The position numbers and the translations under genes were made by a program. Below are positions 1-6,414 of a stretch of 33,811 bases of DNA, one piece after another; position 1 is the stretch's first letter, and each line of letters starts with the position of its first letter. The DNA lies in the NCBI GenBank assembly GCA_014656015.1, contig BNBP01000077.1, forward strand, positions 1 to 33,811. Reading direction: 5' to 3'. The stretch is from Streptomyces griseoaurantiacus. Lineage in GTDB: Bacteria > Actinomycetota > Actinomycetes > Streptomycetales > Streptomycetaceae. The notes below the pieces were generated by a model. The model saw only the letters and a program-made list of their open reading frames with translations. It did not search any database and had not been told where the DNA came from.

Positions 1-891
1 CCCGCCACCGCCGCCGCGGCCACCGGCACCCCGGCGTTCGGGGGCGGCGGCACCGGCGCCGGGGCGCGGGCCGCGGCGGCGCCCTCCCCGGCCGAGGCAC
101 AGATGCTGGCCGCGAGCCTTCCCGACGACCCCGGCTCAGGTACCGCCGCCTCGGTGCCCACCGGCCGTCCTGGACGCCCCCTGCTGGCCGGCGCGGCCGT
201 GCTCGGCGCCGTCCTGGTCGCCGTGCCGGTGCTGCTGGTCAACCGGGACCGCACCACGGACACCCACAACGGCGTCGTCGCCGACCAGGCGGGCACCGTC
301 CTCGGCGAGGACGGCGCCGAGGGCCCGGGCGCCCCGTACGCCTCCTCCACCGCCTCGCCCAGCTCCTCCTCGACGGGGTCCGCCCCCGCGAAGATCAAGA
401 AGGAGCCGGGCGGACAGGCGTTCCCGGGCGCCCCGACCGGACCGGTGACCTCCAGCTCGGGCCCGGCCTCCTCGCCGACCAGGACGACCTCCTCGAAGAC
501 CACCAAGGTCACCACCAAGAAGAAGAGCACCACCAAGAAGGCGTCCAAACCCAGCTACCCGGCGTCCATCAGCGTCTCGGCCACCCGGGTGCTCAGGGCG
601 GGGCAGAGCCTCAACGCCAAGCGGGCCCGGCTGCACATGCAGACGGACGGCAACCTGGTCGTGTACGACGAGAACAACCACGCCCGCTGGGCCACCATGA
701 CGTTCGGTTCGAACTACCAGGCGGTCTTCCAGGCGGACGGCAACCTGGTCGTCTACACCTCGTCCAACCGCCCCGTCTGGGCCAGCAACACCTACGGCCA
801 CAACGGCTCCGTCCTGAAGATCCAGGAGGACGGCAACGTGGTGATCTACGAGAACGGCAGGGCCATCTGGGCGAGCAACACCAAGCACTGA
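1..891 (+). CDS. Membrane-anchored B-lectin (mannose-binding type) domain protein, 5' truncated
   Basis: The frame is open from the first base, so the true start lies outside the window; the first in-frame ATG is at 103. The visible part has a Pro/Ala/Gly-rich cytoplasmic stretch, then one hydrophobic helix (about 181-242 nt, LLAGAAVLGAVLVAVPVLLV), then a Ser/Thr/Lys-rich linker (about 340-560 nt) likely to span the cell wall. At the C-terminus is a B-lectin (bulb-type) beta-prism carrying three QxDxNxVxY sugar-binding repeats: MQTDGNLVVYD, FQADGNLVVYT and IQEDGNVVIYE. These repeats bind mannose in the family, so an extracellular carbohydrate-binding role is inferred. What precedes the helix is unknown. 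A weak 6-bp inverted repeat at 894-913 follows the stop and may help termination. Confidence 0.85.
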   Translation, partial: PATAAAATGTPAFGGGGTGAGARAAAAPSPAEAQMLAASLPDDPGSGTAASVPTGRPGRPLLAGAAVLGAVLVAVPVLLVNRDRTTDTHNGVVADQAGTVLGEDGAEGPGAPYASSTASPSSSSTGSAPAKIKKEPGGQAFPGAPTGPVTSSSGPASSPTRTTSSKTTKVTTKKKSTTKKASKPSYPASISVSATRVLRAGQSLNAKRARLHMQTDGNLVVYDENNHARWATMTFGSNYQAVFQADGNLVVYTSSNRPVWASNTYGHNGSVLKIQEDGNVVIYENGRAIWASNTKH

Positions 892-1041
892 CCGCCCGGA
901 CGGCCCGCCGGGCCCACCTCCTGTGACGACCCCTCGCGAACGCGCGGACGTCACCGGGAACTCCCGCGGTGCCCGCCGCGACTACTGGACCGAGGGTGGC
1001 GAGAAGCCGCCCGCGCACCGAATCGATCCAGGAGTACTGCG

Positions 1042-2103
1042 ATGCGTATCCGCGCGGGGTGGGGCACGACGGCCGTGCTGGTGGGCGGCCTGCTCGTGAC
1101 GGGCTGCGGAGACGGGAGCGGGGGCGGCGGCGCTCCCGTCGCCGGACGGTCCGTCACCGGCCGGTACCCGGTCACCGTCACCGACTGCCGGGGGGCGAGG
1201 ACCACGTTCTCCCGGCCGCCGGAGCGGATCGTCACGAGCAACGCCTCCGCCCTGGACCTGCTGCTCCGCCTCGGCGCCGGCGACAGGGTGGCCGGGACCG
1301 GATTCCCACCCGGCCCCGGCACCCTCCCCGGCGCCCTCGGCGAGCGCGGCCGCCGCGTCCCGGTGCTCAGCAGGTCGGTGATCCCGAAGGAGAAGCTCCT
1401 CGCCTCCGGCGCCGACCTGTACATCGACTCCTTCGCCGCCATGAGGATGAGCGGCATGGGCGACGCCCCGACCGAGGAGGAGTTCCGGGCCGCCGGCATC
1501 AAGCACATCTACCTCAAGTCGACCGCCTGCGCGGCCACGCGCGAGGGCCCCGTGACCGACCTCTCGGCCGTGGAGGCCGACCTCACGGCGCTCGGCGCGA
1601 TCACCGGAACCCGCGCGAAGGCCCGGCGGCTCGTCGACGGCATGGAGGACCGCGTCCGGGCCGTGCGCACGGCGATCGCCGACGTCCCGCACGAGAAGCG
1701 GCCCAGCTACTTCTTCTTCGACTACGACGCCGGCACCAGGCAGCCGACCGCCCTCTGCAACCGCCAGGTCGGCCACGCGGTCATCACCCTCGCCGGGGCC
1801 CGCAACATCTTCGCCGACTGCGACACCACCTACGAACAGGTCGGCTGGGAGGACGTCCTCTCCCGCGACCCCGACTGGATCCAGCTCGGCGTCCGCGACC
1901 GGGGCGGCCGGGCCGCCACCGAGAAGGGCTTCGACGAGGCGCGGAGGTGGCTGGAGACCAACCCCGCCACCAAGGGACTGAAGGCCGTCAGGAAGGGCCA
2001 CTTCCTCCGCATCCGCTCGGAGCGGACCACCCTCGCGGGAGTGGAGAACGCCGAGACCGTCGAACGCATCGCCCGCACCCTGTACCCGTCCGAGGTCGGC
2101 TGA
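1042..2103 (+). CDS. ABC transporter substrate-binding lipoprotein (siderophore/cobalamin/haem type)
   Basis: A 353-aa binding protein of the Peripla_BP_2 (BtuF/FepB-like) superfamily. The N-terminus is a lipoprotein signal peptide: basic n-region, hydrophobic core, lipobox LVTG with Cys22, then a Gly/Ser linker. The body begins with the YPVTVTDCRG and RPPERIVTSN motifs typical of metal-chelate binding proteins and ends near YPSEVG. The ATG at 1042 is preceded by GGAG at 1031-1034. It starts a three-gene operon: the FecCD permease begins 2 nt after its stop, and the ATPase overlaps the permease. The ligand (ferric siderophore, haem, cobalamin or another chelate) cannot be read from sequence. 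I see no cobalamin riboswitch in the 150 nt upstream. The nearby copper genes suggest a metal context but do not prove one. Confidence 0.88.
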   Translation: MRIRAGWGTTAVLVGGLLVTGCGDGSGGGGAPVAGRSVTGRYPVTVTDCRGARTTFSRPPERIVTSNASALDLLLRLGAGDRVAGTGFPPGPGTLPGALGERGRRVPVLSRSVIPKEKLLASGADLYIDSFAAMRMSGMGDAPTEEEFRAAGIKHIYLKSTACAATREGPVTDLSAVEADLTALGAITGTRAKARRLVDGMEDRVRAVRTAIADVPHEKRPSYFFFDYDAGTRQPTALCNRQVGHAVITLAGARNIFADCDTTYEQVGWEDVLSRDPDWIQLGVRDRGGRAATEKGFDEARRWLETNPATKGLKAVRKGHFLRIRSERTTLAGVENAETVERIARTLYPSEVG

Positions 2104-2105
2104 CC

Positions 2106-3218
2106 GTGCCCGACGTCCTCCCGCGCGAGAAGACCACTCCCTCCGACGGCCTCGTCGGCTCCGACGGCTCCGCCCCGCCCCGCCCGGCGCGCCGACCCCT
2201 GCCCACCGTGCCCCTGCTCTGTCTCCTCGGGATCGCCCTGCTCGCCGCCCTCACCGCGGCCGTCTCCCGGGGCTCCACCCCCATCCCGCCGCAGGAGGTG
2301 TGGGCAGTGGTGTGGCGCAGGACGACCGGAGAGCCGCCCCGCCCCGGCACCGAGGACCTCATCGTGTGGCAACTGCGGCTGCCCAGAGCCCTGCTGGCCG
2401 CCCTGGTGGGCGCCGGCCTCGGCCTCGTCGGCACCGCGGCACAGGCCCTGGTGCGCAACCCGCTGGCCGACCCCTACTTCCTCGGCGTCTCCCAGGGGGC
2501 CTCCCTCGGCGCGGTCGCCGCGCTCGTGCTCGGCCTGGGCGCCGGCGGCGGGCTGGGGCTCGGCCTGTCCGGAGCCGCCTTCGCGGGCGCGCTCGCGACC
2601 TTCCTCCTGGTCTGGGCCATCGCCCGGCGCGGCGGCGGCTTCGCCCCGCTCCGCCTGGTGCTCGCCGGAGTGGCCGTCGGCCAGTTCCTGTCCGGCTTCA
2701 CCAGCTACCTCGTCCTGCGCTCGGGGGACGAACAGCAGACCCACGGTGTGCTGTTCTGGCTCATGGGAAGCCTCGGCGGCGCCACCTGGCCGCTGCTGGC
2801 CGCCCCCACCCTCGCGGTGCCGGCCGTCTGGCTCCTGCTCCAGGCCCGCGCCCGGCGCCTCAACGCGCTGCTCATGGGCGACGAGAGCGCGGCCGGCCTC
2901 GGCATCGACGTCGTCCGGCTGCGCCGCGAACTGTTCACCGCGACCAGCCTGCTCACCGGTGTCCTCGTCGCCGTCTCGGGTGCCATCGGCTTCGTCGCCC
3001 TGATGGTCCCGCACGTCTGCCGCCTCGTCGTCGGCGGCGACCACCGGCGGCTGCTGCCGGTGGCGGCCGTGTTCGGCGCGCTGCTGCTCGTCGTGGTCGA
3101 CCTGGTGTGCCGCACCGCCATGGACACCCGGGAACTGCCCGTCGGCGTCGTGACCTCACTGCTCGGCGCCCCCACACTGCTGTACCTCCTCGACCGCAGG
3201 CAGGGGAGCGCCCGGTGA
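2106..3218 (+). CDS. FecCD-family ABC transporter permease
   Basis: A 370-aa integral membrane permease of metal-chelate import systems. I chose the GTG at 2106, 2 nt after the stop of the binding protein, because the FecCD-like sequence begins soon after (LPTVPLLCLLGIALLAALTA). Family hallmarks are RLPRALLAALVGAGLGLVGTAAQALVRNPLADPYFLGVSQGAS, given here only to locate about residues 85-130, then several hydrophobic helices (about ten in the family) and the conserved segment SGAIGFVALMVPHVCRL near the C-terminal third, which contacts the ATPase. It probably forms a homodimeric channel. The stop overlaps the ATPase GTG (GTGA at 3215-3218), indicating translational coupling. Confidence 0.9.
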   Translation: MPDVLPREKTTPSDGLVGSDGSAPPRPARRPLPTVPLLCLLGIALLAALTAAVSRGSTPIPPQEVWAVVWRRTTGEPPRPGTEDLIVWQLRLPRALLAALVGAGLGLVGTAAQALVRNPLADPYFLGVSQGASLGAVAALVLGLGAGGGLGLGLSGAAFAGALATFLLVWAIARRGGGFAPLRLVLAGVAVGQFLSGFTSYLVLRSGDEQQTHGVLFWLMGSLGGATWPLLAAPTLAVPAVWLLLQARARRLNALLMGDESAAGLGIDVVRLRRELFTATSLLTGVLVAVSGAIGFVALMVPHVCRLVVGGDHRRLLPVAAVFGALLLVVVDLVCRTAMDTRELPVGVVTSLLGAPTLLYLLDRRQGSAR

Positions 3219-4189
3219 GACTCGACATCGAGGACCTGCACGTCGCCTACGCCGGCCGTACGGTCGTGGCGGGAGCCCACCTCCTCGCGGCACCCGGCGA
3301 GATCACCGGCCTCGTGGGCCCCAACGGCAGCGGCAAGTCGACCGTCCTGCGCACCGTCTACCGCCACCTCCGCCCCGTGGCGGGACGCGTCCTGCTCGAC
3401 GGCACCGACCTGCGGGAGCTGAGCCCCGCACGGTCGGCCCGGCGCGTCGCCGCCCTGCCGCAGGAGCGCGGCGGCGACTTCGAGCTGACGGTGCGCGAGG
3501 TCGTCGTCATGGGCCGCATCCCCTACAAGCGGGCCTTCGCCGGTGACGACGCCGTCGACCGGGACATCGTGGCCGGTGCCCTCGCCGACGTCGGCATGAC
3601 GGGGCACGCGGACCGCCGGTTCGCCGAACTCTCCGGCGGGGAGCGCCAACGTGTGCTGCTGGCGCGCGCGTTCGTGCAGCGGCCCGACCTCCTCGTGCTC
3701 GACGAGCCGACCAACCACCTGGACGTCCGTCACCAGGTCGAACTCCTCGCCCTGCTGCGCGGCCGGGGCCGCACCACGCTGGTCTCCCTGCACGACCTCA
3801 ACGCGGCGGCCTCCGTGTGCGACCGGCTGCACGTCCTGCACGAGGGCCGCGTGGTGGCCTCCGGGCACCCGCGCGAGGTGCTGCGGCCGGCACTGCTGGC
3901 GGAGGTGTTCGGCGTGCGGGCGGCCGTCCTCGCGCACCCGCTGACCGGCGATCCCCTGATCGCCTTCGACCACCACCGCCCGGCGGACGACCCGGACGGC
4001 GGGGCCGAGGGGGACGGGAACGACGGGAGCGGACGCGGAACGGACGGCACCGGCGAAGACGAGGGCGAAGGCGAGGGCGAAGGCGAGGGAGACGGCGGGG
4101 GAGTCGGCGAGGGCGAGAGCGAAGGCGACGGGGCGAGCGCGGCGGAGGGCCCGGCACGCCCGGCCGCGACCGGTTCCGCGGTCCGGTGA
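3215..4189 (+). CDS. ABC transporter ATP-binding protein (FecE/BtuD-like) with acidic low-complexity tail
   Basis: A 324-aa ATPase that powers the importer. Walker A is GPNGSGKS at residues 35-42, the signature LSGGE at 139-143, Walker B LLVLDEP with D163-E164, and the H-loop is in SLHDLN. The GTG start overlaps the permease stop. The family normally ends near residue 255 (here around PLIAFDHHRP). This protein continues with about 65 residues of Asp/Glu/Gly-rich sequence, encoded in part by a slipping GAGGGCGAAGGC unit. The tail has no recognisable domain and may be a slippage product or an acidic metal- or protein-binding extension. The ATPase call itself is secure. Confidence 0.92.
   Translation: MRLDIEDLHVAYAGRTVVAGAHLLAAPGEITGLVGPNGSGKSTVLRTVYRHLRPVAGRVLLDGTDLRELSPARSARRVAALPQERGGDFELTVREVVVMGRIPYKRAFAGDDAVDRDIVAGALADVGMTGHADRRFAELSGGERQRVLLARAFVQRPDLLVLDEPTNHLDVRHQVELLALLRGRGRTTLVSLHDLNAAASVCDRLHVLHEGRVVASGHPREVLRPALLAEVFGVRAAVLAHPLTGDPLIAFDHHRPADDPDGGAEGDGNDGSGRGTDGTGEDEGEGEGEGEGDGGGVGEGESEGDGASAAEGPARPAATGSAVR
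4061..4090 (+). repeat. Short tandem repeat in the ATPase 3' end
   Basis: The 12-nt unit GAGGGCGAAGGC is repeated about 2.5 times in tandem, with degenerate copies continuing to about 4130. It encodes an EGEGEGE-type tail. The pattern fits replication slippage inside the reading frame and could vary in length between strains. Confidence 0.8.
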
Positions 4190-4225
4190 ACCGGGCCCGG
4201 GTTCCGGGTGTCAGGATGAGGCGGG

Positions 4226-5095
4226 ATGTCTGCCGGCGGGGTACTGCGCGCACTGCGGGCCGCGATGTTCGCGGCCGTGTGCGTCGTGCTCGCCGCCACC
4301 GGACACGTCCTGATGTCCGGGGCGCCGGTGCCCTCGTGGGCCCTGGCCGCCGCCCTCCTCGCGGTCGGCGGCCTCGGCTGGGCCTGCGGGGCCGGGGAGC
4401 GCCGGCCCGCCGCGGTGGCCGGGCTCACCGTCGCCGTACAGGCGGCACTGCACCTCGGGTTCACCCGGGCGCAGTCCGCGATGCGGGCACCGGGCACCGG
4501 GGAGACCTCTCCGGTGCGGCAGTGGGCCGACCATGTGCTGTGCGGCGCCGATCCCGGGTCAGCCGCGGCCGTCCGGGCCTACGAGGTGGCCCTGCGGGCC
4601 GGGCTCCTCCCGCCCGCCGGGGGCACGCACCCCGGGCTCGGCAGCGGCGGCCCCTCGGCGCCGGCCGCGCACGCCCCGCCGATGGACCCGACGGGTTCGA
4701 CGGACGCGGTGGGGTCCACCCGGTCCATGACGTCCATGGGGCACGACATGGCCGTCGGCATGCCCGGAACGCACGACGGTGTGCACGGCGCAGGCGCGCA
4801 CCTCATGGCGCACGCCACGGGCACCGCCTCCTGGGGCATGCTCACCGCCCACCTGGCGGCCGCCGCCCTGTGCGGACTCTGGCTCGCCCTCGGCGAGCGC
4901 GCGGCCTTCGCACTGGTCCGGGCCTGCGCCGACCGCGCCTTCGTCCCGCTGCGGCTCGTCCTCGCCGTCCTGCTGCCGCCCGAGGCCCCGGCCCCGCCGC
5001 GGCGTCTGCGGGAGCGGGCCCGTCGGCCGCGGCCGCGTCCGCACGTCCACGCCTTCACCACACGGGGCCCACCCGGGGCGACCGCTGTCCTGTGA
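4226..5095 (+). CDS. His/Met-rich predicted integral membrane protein, possibly copper-related
   Basis: A 289-aa protein of unknown function. It has hydrophobic helices near residues 9-30, 36-54 and 60-75, a long extracytoplasmic-type loop, further hydrophobic segments near 200-250, and an Arg/Pro-rich tail with HVHAF near the C-terminus. The loop (about residues 150-200) is rich in Met and His: MDP, MTSMGHDM, VGMPGTHDG and HLMAHATG. Such residues favour Cu(I)/Cu(II) binding. With an ECF sigma factor, a P1B ATPase and a PCu(A)C-like protein downstream, a copper-handling role is a reasonable inference but not shown. The ATG at 4226 has only a weak GTCAGGA-type ribosome site upstream. Confidence 0.75.
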   Translation: MSAGGVLRALRAAMFAAVCVVLAATGHVLMSGAPVPSWALAAALLAVGGLGWACGAGERRPAAVAGLTVAVQAALHLGFTRAQSAMRAPGTGETSPVRQWADHVLCGADPGSAAAVRAYEVALRAGLLPPAGGTHPGLGSGGPSAPAAHAPPMDPTGSTDAVGSTRSMTSMGHDMAVGMPGTHDGVHGAGAHLMAHATGTASWGMLTAHLAAAALCGLWLALGERAAFALVRACADRAFVPLRLVLAVLLPPEAPAPPRRLRERARRPRPRPHVHAFTTRGPPGATAVL

Positions 5096-5247
5096 CAGCC
5101 GGAACCCCGACGCCGTGGACATCCGCGGCGCGGGCCGCCGTTCGCGCGTCCGCGCGACCGGCTCACCCACCCGTGCGGCCGCCCGCCCCAGGGCCCCGCG
5201 GCCCTTCGCCGCGCCCGCGCGGGACCCGAGTGAAGGACCCAGGCACC

Positions 5248-5862
5248 ATGACCACCCCTGCCCTGCCCGCGGTGACCGACGAGACGGTCACCGCCTGGGC
5301 GCTCGCCGCCGCCGGCGGCGACAGCGAAGCGGTCGACCGCTTCGTGCGCGCCCTCCAGCACGACGTACGCCGCTACGTGGCCCACCTCGCCCACGACCCC
5401 CAGGCGGCCGACGACCTCACCCAGGACACGTTCCTGCGGGCCCTGACCGCCCTGCATCGCTTCGAGGGCCGCTCCTCGGCCCGGGTCTGGCTGCTGTCCA
5501 TCGCCCGCCGGGCCGTCGCCGACAGCCTGCGCCGCGCCGCCGCCCGGCCCCGCAAGTCCGACACCGACGACTGGCAGCTCGCCGTGGAACGCGCCCAGCC
5601 GCTCGGCCTGCCGGGCTTCGACGAGGGCATCGCCCTGATGGAGCTGGTGGACGCGCTGCCCGGCGACCGGCGCGAGGCGTTCGTCCTCACCCAACTGCTC
5701 GGCCTGCCGTACGGGGAGGCCGCCGAGGCGAGCGGCTGCCCGGTCGGCACCGTGCGCTCCCGGGTCTCCCGGGCCCGGGGCGCCCTGGCCGGCATGCTGG
5801 ACGCCGATTCCGGCCCCCCGGCCACGGCGGCGCCCGCACCGGAGCCGCTCGCGATGACCTAG
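5248..5862 (+). CDS. ECF RNA polymerase sigma factor
   Basis: A 204-aa sigma-70 family protein of ECF type. Region 2 spans about residues 27-98 with the core-binding DDLTQDTFLRAL (55-66) and the -10-recognising RFEGRSSARVWLLSIARR (71-88). Region 4 spans about 131-184 with the helix-turn-helix PYGEAAEASGCPVGTVRSRVSR. There is no C-terminal Cys-rich or SnoaL extension, and no zinc-finger anti-sigma gene is adjacent, so its control is unclear. The membrane proteins on either side (289 aa and 86 aa) are candidate sensors by position only. The ATG at 5248 has AAGGA at 5233-5237; an in-frame GTG at 5230 is possible but less well placed. It probably drives the copper-type genes downstream. Confidence 0.9.
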   Translation: MTTPALPAVTDETVTAWALAAAGGDSEAVDRFVRALQHDVRRYVAHLAHDPQAADDLTQDTFLRALTALHRFEGRSSARVWLLSIARRAVADSLRRAAARPRKSDTDDWQLAVERAQPLGLPGFDEGIALMELVDALPGDRREAFVLTQLLGLPYGEAAEASGCPVGTVRSRVSRARGALAGMLDADSGPPATAAPAPEPLAMT

Positions 5863-5877
5863 GGCCTTTCGTTCGGA

Positions 5878-5919
5878 TCGGGCCGGCGGGGAGGCGCGGT
5901 CGCCTTCCGGCCGGCCCGA
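5878..5919 (+). terminator. Strong hairpin after the sigma factor gene
   Basis: TCGGGCCGGC (5878-5887) is a perfect inverted repeat of GCCGGCCCGA (5910-5919). The 22-nt interior can itself pair (GGAGGCG with CGCC-T-TCC). It begins 16 nt after the sigma stop and could end that transcript, though no T-run follows. Its first 3 bp compete with the outer stem of the larger element here. Confidence 0.45.
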
Positions 5920-6023
5920 GCGGGGTCCGGTGCGCGCGGCTGCACAGCGGAGGAGGGCGCCAGGGCGGAGCCCCGGCAACCGACGACAACGCCGCGGAGG
6001 CGCGTGCCGGACCCCGCGACGCC

Positions 6024-6048
6024 GGAACGATCCGAACGAGAGGACGTA
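6024..6048 (+). promoter_or_regulatory. Candidate ECF-type promoter (GGAAC-N16-CGTA)
   Basis: GGAAC at 6024-6028 is followed, after 16 nt, by CGTA at 6045-6048. This layout matches the GGAAC-like -35 and CGT-like -10 elements seen at many ECF promoters. It lies 106 nt upstream of the first exporter gene and just downstream of an ECF sigma gene, so control by that sigma factor is a natural but untested inference. Confidence 0.35.
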
Positions 6049-6101
6049 GGTCACAGCGACGCCGGGGAACCCGGCCGGCCCCTTCTCCGACTCCTGCACC
6101 G

Positions 6102-6126
6102 GTACGGCTCCGTCCCGGGGCCGTAC
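6102..6126 (+). other. Leader hairpin upstream of the copper exporter genes
   Basis: GTACGGCTCC (6102-6111) pairs with GGGGCCGTAC (6117-6126) over 10 bp with one G-T pair and a 5-nt loop. It sits 13 nt before the GGGAG ribosome site of the 86-aa gene. It could influence translation or act as an attenuator; no regulator-binding motif is recognised. Confidence 0.4.
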
Positions 6127-6153
6127 GAGGTGAGGCGTAGGGAGTCGTGACAG

Positions 6154-6414
6154 ATGCCAAGGACCCGCCGACCCGCCCCCGCGGCGGGTCCTCTCCTCCG
6201 CCGGGCGCTGCCGCCGCCGGCCCTGTGCGGATTCCTTCTGCTGCTGGCCCTGGTCTTCGCCGCGGCCTACGTCGTCGGAACCGGCGCCGGGCCGGTCGCG
6301 CCCGGCATGCACGGTTCCCGGGTGAGTCCGGACGGCGGCGGAGCGGACACGGGCGGCATGAACATCGACGACATCGACGACATGGGCGACATGGGAGAGG
6401 GAGGCGGTCACTGA
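6154..6414 (+). CDS. Small membrane protein with Met/Asp-rich C-terminal tail
   Basis: An 86-aa protein. A basic Pro/Arg N-terminus is followed by one transmembrane helix (about residues 23-42, ALCGFLLLLALVFAAAYVV). An outward-facing tail carries Met, His and Asp: MHGS, then GGMNIDDIDDMGDMGEGGGH. The alternating D/M residues suggest metal capture, possibly copper, for hand-over to the exporter; this is inference from composition and place. GGGAG at 6140-6144 supports the ATG at 6154. Its TGA overlaps the ATG of the P-type ATPase (TGATG at 6412-6416), so the two are translationally coupled. I do not recognise the family. Confidence 0.7.
   Translation: MPRTRRPAPAAGPLLRRALPPPALCGFLLLLALVFAAAYVVGTGAGPVAPGMHGSRVSPDGGGADTGGMNIDDIDDMGDMGEGGGH

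Larger units (their letters stand above)
5863..6048. repeat. Inverted-repeat-bounded element (MITE-like or structured RNA)
   Basis: CCTTTCGTTCGGATCG (5865-5880) pairs with CGATCCGAACGAGAGG (6028-6043) over 16 bp with a single G-T pair. Inside are a hairpin (5881-5916) and an 18-pair stem, 5920-5937 with 6000-6017, including 11 perfect pairs GCGGGGTCCGG/CCGGACCCCGC and two G-T pairs. TAG flanks both sides (5860-5862, which is the sigma stop codon, and 6047-6049), resembling a short target duplication. It encodes no convincing protein. A miniature inverted-repeat transposable element or a folded leader RNA both fit; which one cannot be decided from one copy. Confidence 0.6.

Noticed and set aside
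892..1041. Cobalamin riboswitch before the chelate ABC importer
   Set aside because: The gap is only 150 nt and I find no B12-box-like sequence or the expected multi-stem core.
4188..4204. Palindrome GAACCGGGCCCGGGTTC at the ABC ATPase stop as an operator
   Set aside because: Arms pair over only 5 bp outside a G/C palindrome of a kind expected by chance in this DNA.
5920..6043. SAM-I/SAM-IV-type riboswitch upstream of the copper genes
   Set aside because: GCCCCGGCAACC, a later GTGCC and a closing 11-bp stem recall that riboswitch clan, but the GAGGGA/GGCCC core does not line up and no sulphur or methionine gene follows. Kept only as a structured element; a covariance-model search would settle it.
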